The position numbers and the translations under genes were made by a program. The notes beneath the pieces were generated by a model. That model did not search any database and was not told where the DNA came from. It saw only the letters and a list, made by a program, of their open reading frames with translations. This document shows, one piece after another, positions 10,400 through 25,011 of a DNA stretch of 64,000 nt. Numbering within the stretch: the stretch's first letter is position 1; each line of letters begins with the position of its first letter. The DNA is from Diadophis punctatus similis (taxonomy: Eukaryota; Chordata; Lepidosauria; Squamata; Dipsadidae), in the NCBI GenBank assembly GCA_023053685.1, contig JALIGW010000002.1:241027677-241091676 (forward strand), read 5' to 3'.

Positions 10400-12008
10400 T
10401 AAACTATGTATATCTTCTTAATCTGATACTTTTTTTGAATATAATCAGTCCATCTACTCCATTCCAATATGTATCTTTCATTTGAGTGTTCTTTTAGATA
10501 TGATGAAATTTTTGCCATTTCTGCCAGATGTGTGACTTTTGTTGTCCATTCCTCAATAGTAGGTATATCTTCTTTCTTCCAGTACTGTGCTACCAGCAAT
10601 CTGGCAGCCATTATCAAATTCAAAATCAATTTGGTCTCTATTACAGTACAGTCCGTAGTTATTCCAGCAAGAAAAACTGTGGTGTAAACTTAATTTTTTT
10701 CTTTAAAATATTTTGAATAATCCACCATATTTTAATCCAAAAAGCCTTAATTTTCTTACAGGTCCACCAAATATGAAAATAAGTAGCATCTTCACACTCA
10801 CATCTCCAACATTTAGGTTGTAAATTTGGATACATTCGAGCTAGGTTTTTTTGGGTCCAGATGCCATCTATAAAACATTTTGTAAAAAATTTCTCTTAAG
10901 TTTTGAGCTTTCTGTAAATTTTACATTTCTAACCCATATATTCTCCCATGTTTCCATCATTATAGGTTCACCAATATTTTGCGCCCATTTTATCATACAA
11001 TCCTTAACTAGCTCTGTTTCGGAATCTAATTCCACTAACACATTATATAATCTCTTTATATGCATTTGACCTTTATTCTTTATTTGAGTTATCAAGTTAT
11101 CATCTTGCTACAAAATACCTACTTTTGAGTCCTCTTTCCATCTGGTCTGCAGTTGCCCGTATTGGAACCAAGACTTAATTATTCCTTCTTCTCTTACTTG
11201 CTCCATTGATTTTAATTGTAATCTCATTCCTTCTACGTAGAGACATTCTTTGTATGTAATCTTATCTAACTTTTGTTCTATATTTATATTCTCTATCGTG
11301 TGTCTGGGCACTGTCCATATAGGTAACTTATCATTTAATTTACTTTGACATTTCTTCCAGACGCGCAATAAAGCATTTCTTAATATGTGACTCTTAAAGG
11401 CTTTATCTACTTTTTTATTATACACTAAATAAGCATGCCATCCATAAATCAAGCCATACTCTTCTATATTTAATAGCCTATCTTCCATCAGATTAATCCA
11501 ATCCATAATTACTGAGAGGGTAGCTGCTTCATAATACAATCTCAAGTTAGGCATCTTTAATCCTCCCCTCTCTCGTGAATCTTGCATCATTTTCTGATTT
11601 ACTCTCGGTTTTTTCCCTGCCCAAATGAATTTGTTAATACGCTTTTGCCACTCTTTCAAGTTATCATCTTTTTTGAGTATAGGAATCATTTGAAACAAAA
11701 ATAAAAACCTTGGTAAAACATTCATTTTTACTACAGCTATCCTACCCAGCAGGGACAGCTGTAATTTTTTCCAGTTTTCCAAATCTTTCTGTATTTTTTG
11801 CTATAATGGTTCATAATTATGCTGATATAATTGCATGTTTGTTGACATAATATAAACCCCCAAATATTTAACCTTTTTAACTGTTTCAAATCCCGTAACC
11901 CTTTCTATTTCTTCCTCCTGACTTCTAGTCATATTTTTAGCTATTATTTTAGTTTTATCTATATTTATTTTAAAACCAGATACTTGTCCATAAAAATCAA
12001 TAATTTCC
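10400..12008 (-). pseudogene. L1-a ORF2, 3' portion
   Basis: Resumes MEIIDFYGQVSGFKINIDKT across the L1-b insertion, then KYLGVYIMSTN, WKKLQLSLLGRIAVVKMNVL and MMQDSRERGGLKMPNLRLYY. In-frame TAG codons stand after NYEPL (about 11807) and VGIL (about 11108), and there is at least one frameshift near 10860. The C-terminal cysteine region is not clean. Confidence 0.85.
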
Positions 12009-12231
12009 GGACTTCCGGTTTGGCTCCGACGGCATCGCCGATCCTCCTCGTTGGGCGCCTTTCCGATTTCCCATAAAAGCTGCCAGAACAGCTGTCTGGC
12101 GGCTTGAAAATCTCTTCCCCAGGCAAAGGGGAGAGATAAGAGTGGGACAGGTGGGTATAGCCCCCCTAGTGCCCTAGTAGCCAACTTAGGGCGCGAAGGG
12201 TGAGGGCTCCCCAGGCAGCCTGGCGTATGAG

Positions 12232-13029
12232 TTGGAAAAAAATAATCAAGTTTTGATAACCTCGAAGGAATATATAGACAAAATTAAAAATGATATGGCA
12301 AATTTTGAAACAGAGGTGTTAATGACCCAATTCAGAAGTATGGAATTTGCAATAAGGGTGAGGGGGCTGAAAGAAGGAAAGTATGAAGATTTGAAAGGAA
12401 GGATGGTGGAGGCCCTGGAGCAGGTGTCTGGAATGTCTAAAGAGGAACTGGTTATGCAAATTGATAAGATATATAGAGTTAACTCTTGGTTTGCAAAGCA
12501 AAAACATCTGCCAAGGGACATTGTAATAAATTTTACCACAAGGGCTTTACAAAATAAAATTATACAGGTGACTTTCAAGAATAATCTTCAGGTAAATGGC
12601 CAGGAAATAATGATATGGAAAGAAATTCCTCCTAAAATGCTTAAAGCCAGAAAAGATTATACCTTTTTGGTTGATGAGTTTAAAAGACGAAACCTACAAT
12701 ATAAATGGGATGCACCAACAGGAGTAGTGGTGAAATTTTTGGGAAGGAGATACCAGCTTAATACGATAAAGAAAGCTACTGAATTTTATGTCAACGTTCT
12801 AAAGGCTGATGCATCCAAAATTCCAGAGGAAAGAAGCATGAAAGAAACAGAGGAGGAGAAGAAAAAGCCATTTATATTTGTTCAAACCAAAACAGCTTCC
12901 AAGATTCAAAGTGATTGGCAGAGCCAGACAGATGTTTACAATGTGGAAAAGGAGACGGAAGATCGGGGTCAGATGGGAGGCGAGCCGACAAATCTAAAAT
13001 TATCAAGCTACAAAAGGATGCAGTGCTGA
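12232..13029 (+). pseudogene. L1-b ORF1 fragment
   Basis: About 265 codons homologous to L1-a ORF1: MEFAIRVRGLKEGKYED, IDKIYRVNSWFAKQKHLPRD and EIPPKMLKARKDYTFLVDEF. No in-frame ATG with the N-terminal coiled coil is present, so the 5' part is deleted. The frame is otherwise open to a TGA at 13029. Confidence 0.88.
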
Positions 13030-13082
13030 AATTTACAGGATGGATGGAGAGGGTAACAGGATTGTATTTCTTTTCTTAATTT

Positions 13083-13246
<164 letters not shown>

Positions 13247-13319
13247 TAATATTAATATTTTTTTAATGATTTTTGGGTGGAGAGGTTAACATGATTGTAT
13301 TTTTTTCTATTTTCTTTTT

Positions 13320-13460
<141 letters not shown>

Positions 13461-13463
13461 ATA

Positions 13464-15247
<1,784 letters not shown>

Positions 15248-15264
15248 AAAAATCAATAATTTCC

Positions 15265-17405
15265 ATCAACCTTGTAATTGATTGTTGTGGTTGAGTTAAA
15301 GTAACTACTAAATCATCCGCAAATGCTCGTAATTTATATTCTTCCTGTCTTATTTTAATTCCCTTAATTATCTCCGACTCCCTTATTTTGCTAAGTAAAA
15401 TTTCCATAGACAAAATAAACAGTAATGGTGATAAGGGACATCCTAGTCTCGATCCTTTCTCTATGTTAAAATTGTCTGTTAGTCCACCATTAACTATTAT
15501 TTGGGCTGTTTGTTTTTGATATATTGCCTTAATAGATTGTGTAAAGTATTCTCCAAGCTGCATCTTTTCTATTAATTTTAATAAAAATTTCCAATTCAAT
15601 CTATCAAAAGCTTTCTCAGCATCCAAAAACACCAATATAGCAGATACCTGGTTGTTCCTTCCCAAATACTCTAATAAATTAATTATTTGTCTTACATTAC
15701 TCTTCATTTGTCTACCTACTATAAAACCAGTTTGATCCTGGTGAATCAATTGTTGCATAAGTATCATTAATCTGTTTGCTAATATTTTAGCAAAAAATTT
15801 ATAATCTATATTTAAAAGGGAAATAGGCCTATAATTTTTGGGATCTGTATGGTCTTGACCCTCTTTTGGGATCAAAGAGATAAAAGTGGTCTTCCAATTT
15901 GGGGGTATTTCTCCGCCTTGTTGTATATTATTAAATAACGCCTTCAAAGGTTCCATCATTTCATCCTGTAAGTTTTTATAGTAAACAGCTGTTAAACCAT
16001 CTGTACCTGGAGCTTTGCCCATTTTTAGCTGTTTAATAGCCGCCAAGATTTCCTCTGAAGTTATCAATTGGTTCAAAATTTCAGTCTGCTCCTTAGAGGC
16101 TAGATGTATATGCCCATTTTGCAAATACCTATCTATATCTTCCTCTTTGACCTTGTCCCCCTTATACAACTCTGAGTAAAACTCTAAAAAAGATCTTTTA
16201 ATCACTTTGTATTCAAAAACTTCTTTCCCCTTATGCTTAATTTTTTCTACTATTCTTGATTTTTGCTTTTTTCTTAACATATAAGCCAACCACCTGCCCG
16301 GTTTATTTGCATTGCAAAAAGTATTGTGTTTAGCGTACTGTAAATTAGTTGCTGCTTGGTCTGCCATTAACATATTAAATTGAGCTTTTAATAAATTAAT
16401 TGTTTCTTTAATTTTCTTATCTGATGGTTTGGAAATTAGAATCCTCTCTTGTTTTTTAATTTCTTCCTCCAGTTCTTTTCTTTTAAATTCCTTCTTCCTT
16501 CTATATTTATTATTCGGATATATTAAAACACCTCTCATATAAGCTTTACTTGCATCCCAGACCATCTGTATTGATGTACCCTTCTGCATATTCATGACAA
16601 AAAATTCATTCATAAATCTTTTACATTCTTTTACATTATCCTCATATCTAAACAAATTATAATTTAACCTCCAAGACCTTCTGGGTGCGTGACCAAGTTC
16701 CAGTTCCAGCCAAACGGGGCTATGGTCTGACAATATCCTCGTGCAAATCTTCATTCTCTTCACCCTAGAAAAAAGATCATTAGTAATTAAAATAAAATCA
16801 ATCCTTGAAAATGATTGGTGTCTGTCTGAGTAAAAAGTGAAATCCTTTTCTGCAGGGTTTCTTTCACGCCATATATCTCTCAAATCCCAGTCTTCCATCA
16901 TCTCGAAAAAGGATTTGGGTAATCTTGCTCTTGAAAAAGTATTTTGCTTAGGACCCTTCTTATCTTTCTTAACATCCAAAACACCATTCCAGTCCCCTAA
17001 AAAAATGCAGGTTTTGTAATCCCATTGTATCAGCTTTGAGTGCAGAAGGTCATAAAATCTTTCTTGTTGTTGATTCAGAGCATATATGCCAATCACAAGT
17101 ATTTTCTGTCCTTTTATTAAAAGTTCAATTGCTAAAAATCTTCCTTGGTCATCTGCTTCTATTAACTTGGCAATCAAGTCTTTTTTCACATATATAACAA
17201 TACCATTTTTCTTTTCTGAAGCTGTTGCAACAAAGTGTGTACCTAATCTTGTATTCATCAAATATTTTTGGTCTTGTGTCCTTATATGAGTCTCTTGTAA
17301 ACATATCAGGTCATTCTTAAATTGCTTTAAGTAATGAAATATTTTCCTCCTTTTCTGTGGAGAGTTTAAGCTGTTAATATTCCAGGTAAGAAATTTAGTT
17401 CCCAT
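15265..17405 (-). pseudogene. L1-a ORF2, endonuclease and reverse transcriptase part
   Basis: Opens MGTKFLTWNINSLNSPQKRR, then CLQETHI, GDWNGVLD, FSRIDFILI and LSDHSPVWLEL, the APE-type endonuclease. RT follows with GKAPGTDGLTAVYYK, NYRPISLLNIDYKFFAKILA, LDAEKAFDRLNW, GCPLSPLLF and FADDLVV (about 15320). It is open for about 715 codons until L1-b interrupts at MEIIDF. It continues at 11992 downward. The ATG lies inside the ORF1 stop region (ATGGGAACTAA), a layout that would allow coupled translation. Confidence 0.92.
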
Positions 17406-18642
17406 CTCTGGGCTTCTGAAGCATTTGGAGCATATCCTGAAGATCTACCTTAGATTTTTCTTTTGGTCTCTCTCGTCCCACCACTTCTGATTTAGGAGTA
17501 TCTTGAAGTGCCATCTGTTGTCTTTGTTGTCTCAATTCTTGTCTCCTTTTGGCAGCTCTGGTCTGTCTTTGTTCTTTAGTCATTTCCTGTCTATTAAGTA
17601 CCTCTGAACTTTGTTCCATTTCAATGGCCAGTGAAACAGCTCCCTCTTGTACCACTTTCAACAGTTCTTCTCTTTCTTGTTGTGTGTCATCCCCCTTTTG
17701 TTTTCCTTCTGGAGGTCTTGATGTGCCAGCCATTAAAACATCTTCATAAAAATCTTTGGCTTTCTGTACCATTTTAAGTAGATATCTCGCTCCCAGGTGC
17801 GTGACCACCAAACCATTTGGAATTTTCCACCTGTATTGTACTTGTTGTCTTCTCAACTCTTCCATCAGGAAGGTATAATCCTTCCTGGCTTTCAGCATTT
17901 TGGGGGGAATTTCCTTCATTGTCATCATTTCCTGTCCCTCCACTTGGAGCTTGTTTACAAAAGTTGCTTGTAGAATATCATTGCGTAATGTTCTTGTACT
18001 AAAATAAATCACAATATCTCTTGGTAGATTTTTGTTTTTAGCCACTCATGAGTTAACTCGGTAAATTTTATCAATCTGCCATGCCAAATCTTCCTTCTTC
18101 ACTCCAAGTGCTTGCTCAAATGCGTCCAGCATAATTTCCTTCAGGTCCTCCTGTTTGTTCTCTTTAACACCTCTTACCCTTATTGCAAACTCCATGTTTC
18201 TATATTGCATGATTACTATCTCTGCCTCCTCCCTCTCAACTTTGTTTTCCACTTGTCCTACTTTGGCTCCCAACACTGCAGTAGTTTGTTTAATTTCTTG
18301 TAATTCCTCTTCCATAATCTCATAATTGGTAGCCAGTCCAGAAAAAGCATCAATTATATCTTCTCTAATCTCTTTTTTGTGAGTTGCAATATCATCAGAA
18401 ACTTCCTGTATTCTCTCATTAGTTTCATTAATTTTCTCATTGATTTCAGTAATTTTCTCATTAGTTTCATTGATTTTGAGGTTAAATCTGGCTGCTAGTT
18501 CAGCTTGCATTAATTTAAGTGCTTCCTGTAGCATTAGAAGCGTTAATGCCTGTGTAGAGGGGGCTGTCATTTTAGAGGCATGGCTAGGAGAGCTGTCCGC
18601 ACTCGCTGCTCCTTTCGAAGAGGTGATTTTTTTTGAAGCCAT
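17395..18642 (-). pseudogene. L1-a ORF1 (RNA-binding chaperone), one nonsense codon
   Basis: ORF1p binds L1 RNA. A coiled-coil region (repeated INETNEKITEINEKINETNE) precedes the RRM-like part (MEFAIRVRGVKE) and the C-terminal domain (LPRDIVIYFSTRTLRN, EIPPKMLKARKDYTFL). I took the ATG of MASKKITSSKG as start because no ATG precedes it in frame. A TGA at 18048-18046 stands where L1-b has TGG, in RVNSWFAK. The stop overlaps the start of ORF2 by 11 bases. Confidence 0.88.
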
Positions 18643-19267
18643 TAGGAATTTAGCCAAACTTAATGCTATTTGCTTTAATCTTTGTGCTTTAAGAAAAGCC
18701 AAAAGCCAGGCAGACCGATAGGATTTTTATCAGAGAAAAAACAGAGACAGATTCAAAGTCCAGAGTCTTCAGAGGGAGAGCTGATAGTGAAAACAAAACA
18801 GAACAGCTCTTAAGTTTCACTTTCACACCCAAAAGCCTCCAGCGCCATTTTTTTATCCCTTTGTTAACTTGTTACTTCCAGAATCCACAAAAAAAAAAAC
18901 TTTCGCTACTTGCCGTTTGCCGCTTAAGCCTCCTGGCTCTTTCTGCCTGCTACAGTATCTTTATTGCAAATTTGTTGATTGCAGGGATTGGACTCAGCGT
19001 CTTGCTCCACTAAAGCAGAGACTTCCCAAGACCAGAGCTGTGACAGGTTCCTAGGGAGACCTCACCCTTCGCGCCCCAGAACTTTACCTGGGGCACTAGG
19101 GGGGCTCTACCTATCTCTGCTGGCTCTCCTCACTCCCCTTTGCCTGGGGAGGAAATGTTGGGGCAACCAGACAGCTGTTTGGCTGCCGTTCTGGCGGCGG
19201 ACGGTTCTCGAGAACGAGCGCCCTAAAAAGAGCGTCTTCGGAGCTGCAGAGCCAAAACTGGAAGTCC

Positions 19268-19858
19268 ATTTAATTTAATTAAAAGTTCTTATAGGCCACC
19301 CAATCGCATAGGACTCAGGGCAGCATACAACAGGAATAAGAACAGTACAAATAATAAATGATAATTTAGAACATTACATAATTTTAAAAAACCATTCATT
19401 CATGGGGGAATCCGATCTTCTTCACCCCATTTGCTGGAAGAGCCATGTTTTTATGGATTTGCGGAAGGCCAGTAGAGTGGGGATAGTCCGGATCTCTGGT
19501 GGGAGTTGGTTCCAGAGAGATGGGGCTCCCACAGAGAAGGCTCTCCCCCGAGGTCCCACCAACCGACATATTTTGGTTGATGGGACGTGGAGGAGGCCCA
19601 TTCTGTGGGACCTAACTGGTCATAGGGAGGTATGTGGTAGGATTCGGTCCCAGAGGTAACCTGGTCCTGAGCCATGTAGGGCTTTAAAGGTCAAAACCAA
19701 CACCTTAAATTGTGACCGGAGACTAATAAGCAGCCATTGCAGCTGTCGGAGAATAGGTGTTACGTGGGTGTATCTCGGAACACCCACCACAGTTTGCGCA
19801 GCTACATTCTGTACCAATTGTAGTCTCCATATGCTCTTTGAGGGTAGCCCCATGTAGA
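19268..19858 (-). mobile_element. L2-like LINE body, 5'-truncated, minus strand
   Basis: Reverse-strand frames carry MGLPSKSIWRLQLVQNVAAQ and ITPILRQ-type residues, and the low end has GTTCTTATAGGCCACCC, as in other L2 3' ends here. Its tail is separated from it by L1-a (tail repeats at 10006-10165). It is inserted in the CR1 at CCCAT/CTTC. Confidence 0.8.
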
Positions 19859-20523
19859 GCCTTCAAAAAAAGGGGGAAAAACAGACCTAGGAAACTACAG
19901 ACCAATCAGCCTAATATTAATACCCGGGAAAATACTGGAAAAGATAATTAAAAAACAGATCTGCCATCACCTAGAAACAAGCAAAGTAATAATCAGCAGC
20001 CAACACGGGTTTGTTAAAAACAAATCATGCCAAACCAATCTCATTTCATTCTTCAACAGTGTGACTAAACTAGTAGCCAGTGAAATACTGTGGACATAAT
20101 ATACTTACATTTCAGCAAAGCATTCTACAAAGTAGACCACAACCTTCTTCTTTGTAAGCTAGAAAAAAAGTGGGAGAGACAGTTACACCACCAGATGGAT
20201 TCACAACTGGCTGACTAACTGTACTCAACAAGTAGTTCTCAATGGGTCTAAGTCTACACAGATAGAAGTAAGCAGTAGGATACCACAAGGTTCCGTCTTA
20301 GGCCCAGTACTCTTTAATATCTTCATAAATAACCTAAATGAGGGAATATAAGGAGAACTAACCAAACTTGCAGGTGATACTAAGCTGTCAGGAATAGCTA
20401 ACACACCAGAGGACAGGCTCAGAATCCAGATGGATCTTGACAGACTTGAACACTGGGCCCTATCTAATAAAATGAAATTCAATAAAGAGAAAAGTAAAGT
20501 CCTATACTTAGGTAAGAAAAACC

Positions 20524-20527
20524 ATAT

Positions 20528-20596
<69 letters not shown>

Positions 20597-20616
20597 AATA
20601 TATATATATATAACTG
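20524..20616 (+). repeat. (CA)n microsatellite grown inside CR1
   Basis: The CR1 copies of genes A and B read AAAAATATACATATAAA at this point. The gene C copy has TATATACATACATA, about 32 CA units and a short TA run instead. The repeat therefore arose in place from a TACATA seed. Confidence 0.92.
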
Positions 20617-21545
20617 GGTGAAACCACACTCATTAGCAGTGACTGTGAGAGGGATCTTGGAGTCTTAGTGGACAACCAGATAAACATGAGCGAGCAGTGT
20701 GCAGCGGCAGCCAAAAAAGGCAATACAATCCTAAGCTGCATTAATAGAGGGATACAATCTAGGTCTAGGGAGGTACTAATACCACTCTATAAAGCCTTAG
20801 TTAGACCACACCTAGAGTACTGCATCCAGTTTTGGTCACCACACTACATAAAAGACGTTGAGACTCTAGAGAAAATGCACAGGAGAGCAACCAGGATGAC
20901 TAGGGGACTGGAAACTATAACATACGAAGAGCGGTTGCAAGAACTGGGCATGGCCAGTCTAGCGAAGAGAAGTACCAGGGGAGACATGATAGCAGTGTTC
21001 CAATACTTGAGGGGCTACCACAGAGAGGAGGGGGTCAGGCTATTTTCCAAGGCACCAGAACGCCAGACAAGGAATAATGGATGGAAACTGACCAAGGAGA
21101 GATTCAACCTGGAAATATGGAGAAACTTTCTGACAGTGAGGGCGATCAGCCAGTGGAACAGCTTGCCTACGGAGGTTGTGAGAGCTACAACACTTGAGAC
21201 TTTTAAGAGGAATTTGGACTGCCATTTGTCTGAAATGGTGTAGGGACTCCTGCTTGAGCGGGGGTTGGACTAGATGATCTACAAGGTCCCTTCCAACTCT
21301 GTTAATCTGTAACATCATTTGATAATAGATTTCTTATATCTTCTGTTTATGGAGCTTTGCAAATACAAGTCTGTTCATTATAACAGACTTGTTTAAATCT
21401 TTTACTGCCAATTGTGTCTATCTGCTCAAATCTTGTTCAAGTAAATACTGCCCAAAATATCTAGGCATTTCTGCATTTAAATGTCTGACAATGTGGAAAG
21501 TTCCTTTAGAGTGACTCATCAATTTCACTGTGCCAACCTTACTGG

Positions 21546-21845
21546 CAGTAGTGGGTTCCTACCGGTGCACTCTCTGCCTTTCTTCGCCGCCGAGCTGAAG
21601 ACGCTGGCGGCGTTTGCGGCGGGGGCTTCCCCCGCCCACTTTCCCGGGACGCCGGGATGCCGCCATTTGCGTTCTTCTGCACTCTGCACAAGCGCTGGCT
21701 TGCGCAGAGTGCAGAAGAACGCAAATGGCGGCATCCCGGCATCCCGGGAAAGCAGGCGGGGAAAGTCCCCGCCGCAAACGCCGCCAGCTTCTTCGGCTCG
21801 GCGGCGAAGAAAGGCGGAGAGCGCACCGGTAGGAACCCACTACTG
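21546..21845. mobile_element. hAT MITE, 300-bp near-perfect palindrome, TSD CTTACTGG
   Basis: The ends are CAGTAGTGGGTTCCTACCGG and its exact reverse complement. The arms continue inward through TTCGCCGCCGAGC to near the centre. Flanked by CTTACTGG at 21538-21545 and 21846-21853. Genes B (36474) and A (60172) show the empty site. Frames on both strands are mirror artefacts of the palindrome. Confidence 0.93.
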
Positions 21846-22021
21846 CTTACTGGGAATGTCTATATCGTTCTCTGCTTCAGTATCTCAGATTCTTTGTGCA
21901 GCAATCTTTTTAGCTTTTCTACAATTGTACAAGAGACAGGGAGACCATAGTTCCTAATATAATTTGTCAATTCTAGTATTATCATTACTTTGGCTAATAT
22001 TATATAAAAATATGAGCTTCC

Positions 22022-24787
22022 TACTTCCGGTGGCATCAGCTGGAGCGATACGTGCTGGAGGGAACGACTCCCGGATCCACAGCATGATTTTCTCCATTTG
22101 GATGCTTGTTTGGGCATCACAGATGCTGAAGAGATCTGTGAATTGGTGGAGGACACTCTGAAGAGTGATTGGGTGTGAAGCAGGCACCCGATCATTTAGG
22201 AGAAATTTCCAAAACGAAGCCTGAGAAGGTATATAAGGACAAAACCAATGAATCCGATTATAGAAGAAGAGAAAGAAATATTAAATAAACCTATCACCAA
22301 GTGGAATTAGAAACCATATTGAAAAGTCAGAAATATAAGTCAGAAAAGTCAGAAAAATAACAAGACACCTGGTCCAGACGGCATCCCGGTAAAAGTTTAT
22401 AAAAATACTTTAGAAGCAATAGAGCAGATGTTACTGGATGTATTTAATTTAATTTAATTTAATTTAAAGTTCTTATAGGCCACCCAATCCCATAGGACTC
22501 AGGGCTTTGTACAGCAAGGATAAGAACAATACAAATATAATAAAAAACAATTTAAAACATTACAAAAGTTAAAACAAAACCATTCATCCATGGGGGAAAT
22601 CGATCTTCTTCACCCCAAGGTCCCGCCAACCGACATTGTTTGGCTGATGGGACCTGGAGGAGACCAACTCTGTGGGACCTAACGGGTCATAGGGAGGTAT
22701 GTGGTAGGATGCGATCCCGAAGATAACCTGGCCCTAAGCCATGTAGGGCTTTTCAATGAAGCATTCAATGAAGTATTCAATGAAGCATTAGAGAAAGTAA
22801 AAATTCCGATATCATGGATAGAAGCCAATATAACACTCATTCCAATGGAAAGTACAAATATTCAACATATACAGAATTATAGACAAAAAAGATGAAGAAT
22901 ACAAGCTACAAGTTTTCGCCGATGACTTAGTCTTTATTTTGAAAGAACCTTTGGAATGTGGAACAAATTTGATTGGAATAATTGAAGAATATGGAAAAGT
23001 AGCAGGATTGAAAATAAAAATAAAAAATAAATAAAACTAAGATAATCACTAAGAATATGACCAAGAACCAGGAATTAGAACAAATAACAAATAGTTAAAA
23101 AAACAAAATATTTAGGGATTTGGTTGATGGTGAAATACTAATCAATAAAAGAAGACAATTATAATAAATTAGTGACAACAATTAAACAGGATCTAGAAGA
23201 GTGGCGTAAATTACAAATTTCATTAATGGGACGAATTGCGGCTATTAAAATGAACATATTACCATTTTTTTATTTCAAGTAGCCCCAATCCATTTGAATA
23301 TTTTTTTTCATAATTTAAATAAATTAATGTATACATTTATTTGGCAAGGAAAGAAACCACGAATCAAATTAAAACTTACTACAAGATCTTAAGGAGAGAG
23401 GAGGACTAGCCTTACCAAATTGGGAACTTTATCATCAGGAAATAATATTGACATGGTTAAAAGATTGGATACTCTTAGAAAATAAAAGAATTTTAATACT
23501 GGAAGGACACGACTTAAAAGTAGGATGGCATGCTATAATTTGGGAGTGTAAATATAAAAATCATAAATATTTTCAAAATCATTTAATAAGGAAAGTTCTT
23601 TTACAGACATGTATAAAAATCAAACATAAACACTATACCAAAATTCCACCATGTCTATCAACAATAGAAATAATAAAAAACCCAACACTGACAAATTTAG
23701 CAAAGATAACAAGATATAAAGATTTATTAACTGAAGAGGAACGTTAAAATCTAGACAAGAACTGCAAAATCAGGATATAATAATGGATTGGTATACATAT
23801 ATTCAGATTCAAAATAGATACCACATGGATAGGAAACAATATCAATTTCAAACGGAACTTCAAGAATTGGACAAAATTATGATATCAACAAACCATAAAT
23901 TAATTAGTAAATTTTATAAATTCTTATTATTGTATGAATTGGAGGAAGAAACAGTAAAAGAAACCATGATTAATTGGGTACAAAATTTGGGTTATAATAT
24001 TGAATTGGATAAATGGGAAAAATGTGGAAAAGAAATTTGAAATTAACAGTAGCCACGGCATTTAGAGAAAATCAGTGCAAGATGTTTTACAGATGGCATC
24101 TAACACCTGTAAGGTTGGTGAAAATGTCAAACAAAATTTCACCTCTTTGTTGGAAATGTCAAAACACAATGGTACATACTTTCATATGTGGTGGACATGT
24201 GAAAAAGCAAAAAAAGGTTTGGATTAAAATTAGAAAAATAATGGAAGAAATAATAAAAGATCGTATTGATTGGAAACCGGAAATTTATTTATTAGGAATT
24301 ATAACAGGTAACTATGTGAAAGAAATATACTATCTAATAATACCCATAGTGACTGCTGCCAGAATAGCCTATGCAACAAAATGGAAACAAAGCGACACAC
24401 CAAACGATGAGGAAATTATAAGAAAAATTCTCGATTGCGCAGAGATGGACAAGATGACAAAGGAGTTACAAGTTAAGAATCTGAATATTATTTAACATGG
24501 AACAAATTGTATGAATGGTTAAAAAATAAGGATAATGAAGTAGAGAATGTACAAATATTAGTTATATATAGATGTAAATAAATAATACAAAAGAGAACAG
24601 AAAAAAATTATGTATATATCGAAGAGTAAAATATAACAAATACCACTATTTACATATGTACTAGATAGGTGTATGAATATATGTGTATGAAATTTGATGA
24701 ACCAATCTTCAACTGTAACAATGACAGGAACAAAGTTTCCTAAAATTATATGTTTGTATGTTGTGTTATGTTTCTGTGTAAAAAAAA
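22022..24787 (+). mobile_element. L1 LINE (L1-c) in gene C intron 2, decayed, TSD GAGCTTCC
   Basis: Flanked by GAGCTTCC at 22014-22021 and 24788-24795; genes A and B have one copy. After a 5' part it carries TPGPDGIPVKVYKN (RT), a large internal loss, then LQVFADDLVFILKEPL, and C-terminal pieces MTWLKDWILLENK, MINWVQNLGYNIELDKWEK and CWKCQNTMVHTFICGG. Many stops and frameshifts. A short L2 is inserted at about 22443-22752. Inactive. Confidence 0.88.
22443..22752 (-). mobile_element. L2 3' fragment nested in L1-c
   Basis: TTTAA tail repeats, then AAGTTCTTATAGGCCACCC and the L2 3' region reading LWDQ/PVRSHR-type residues in reverse. The flanking L1 text TATTTAAT/TATTCAAT is repeated around it, consistent with a small duplication at the insertion. 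Confidence 0.75.
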
Positions 24788-24795
24788 GAGCTTCC

Positions 24796-25011
24796 CATCA
24801 CTGCTGCCCCTTCCGTTTGGACAGAAGACCCTTTGACTGGATGCAGAGCTTCTCCTCCCCTTCAGAAGTGTGCACAAGAAGCCACTAAAGTGATTCAGAT
24901 GGTGTTATTAGATGATACATCTGCTTTAATTCTTGCCTCCTCTCTACTGTGGATCCCAATCCTTAGCCAGAACAATTACAATGGCCATGGTGAAAAGCAG
25001 TTCTTTAATTC
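24796..25011. other. gene C intron 2, just downstream of the missing exon 2
   Basis: Matches 36650-36870 and 60350-60570, the intron sequence starting about 75 bp after exon 2 of genes B and A. The match ends at TTCTTTAATTC, about 70 bp short of where exon 2 should be. It proves gene C once had an exon 2 here. Confidence 0.8.

Noticed and set aside
21525..21957. Several overlapping frames on both strands
   Set aside because: Mirror-image translations of the palindromic hAT MITE.
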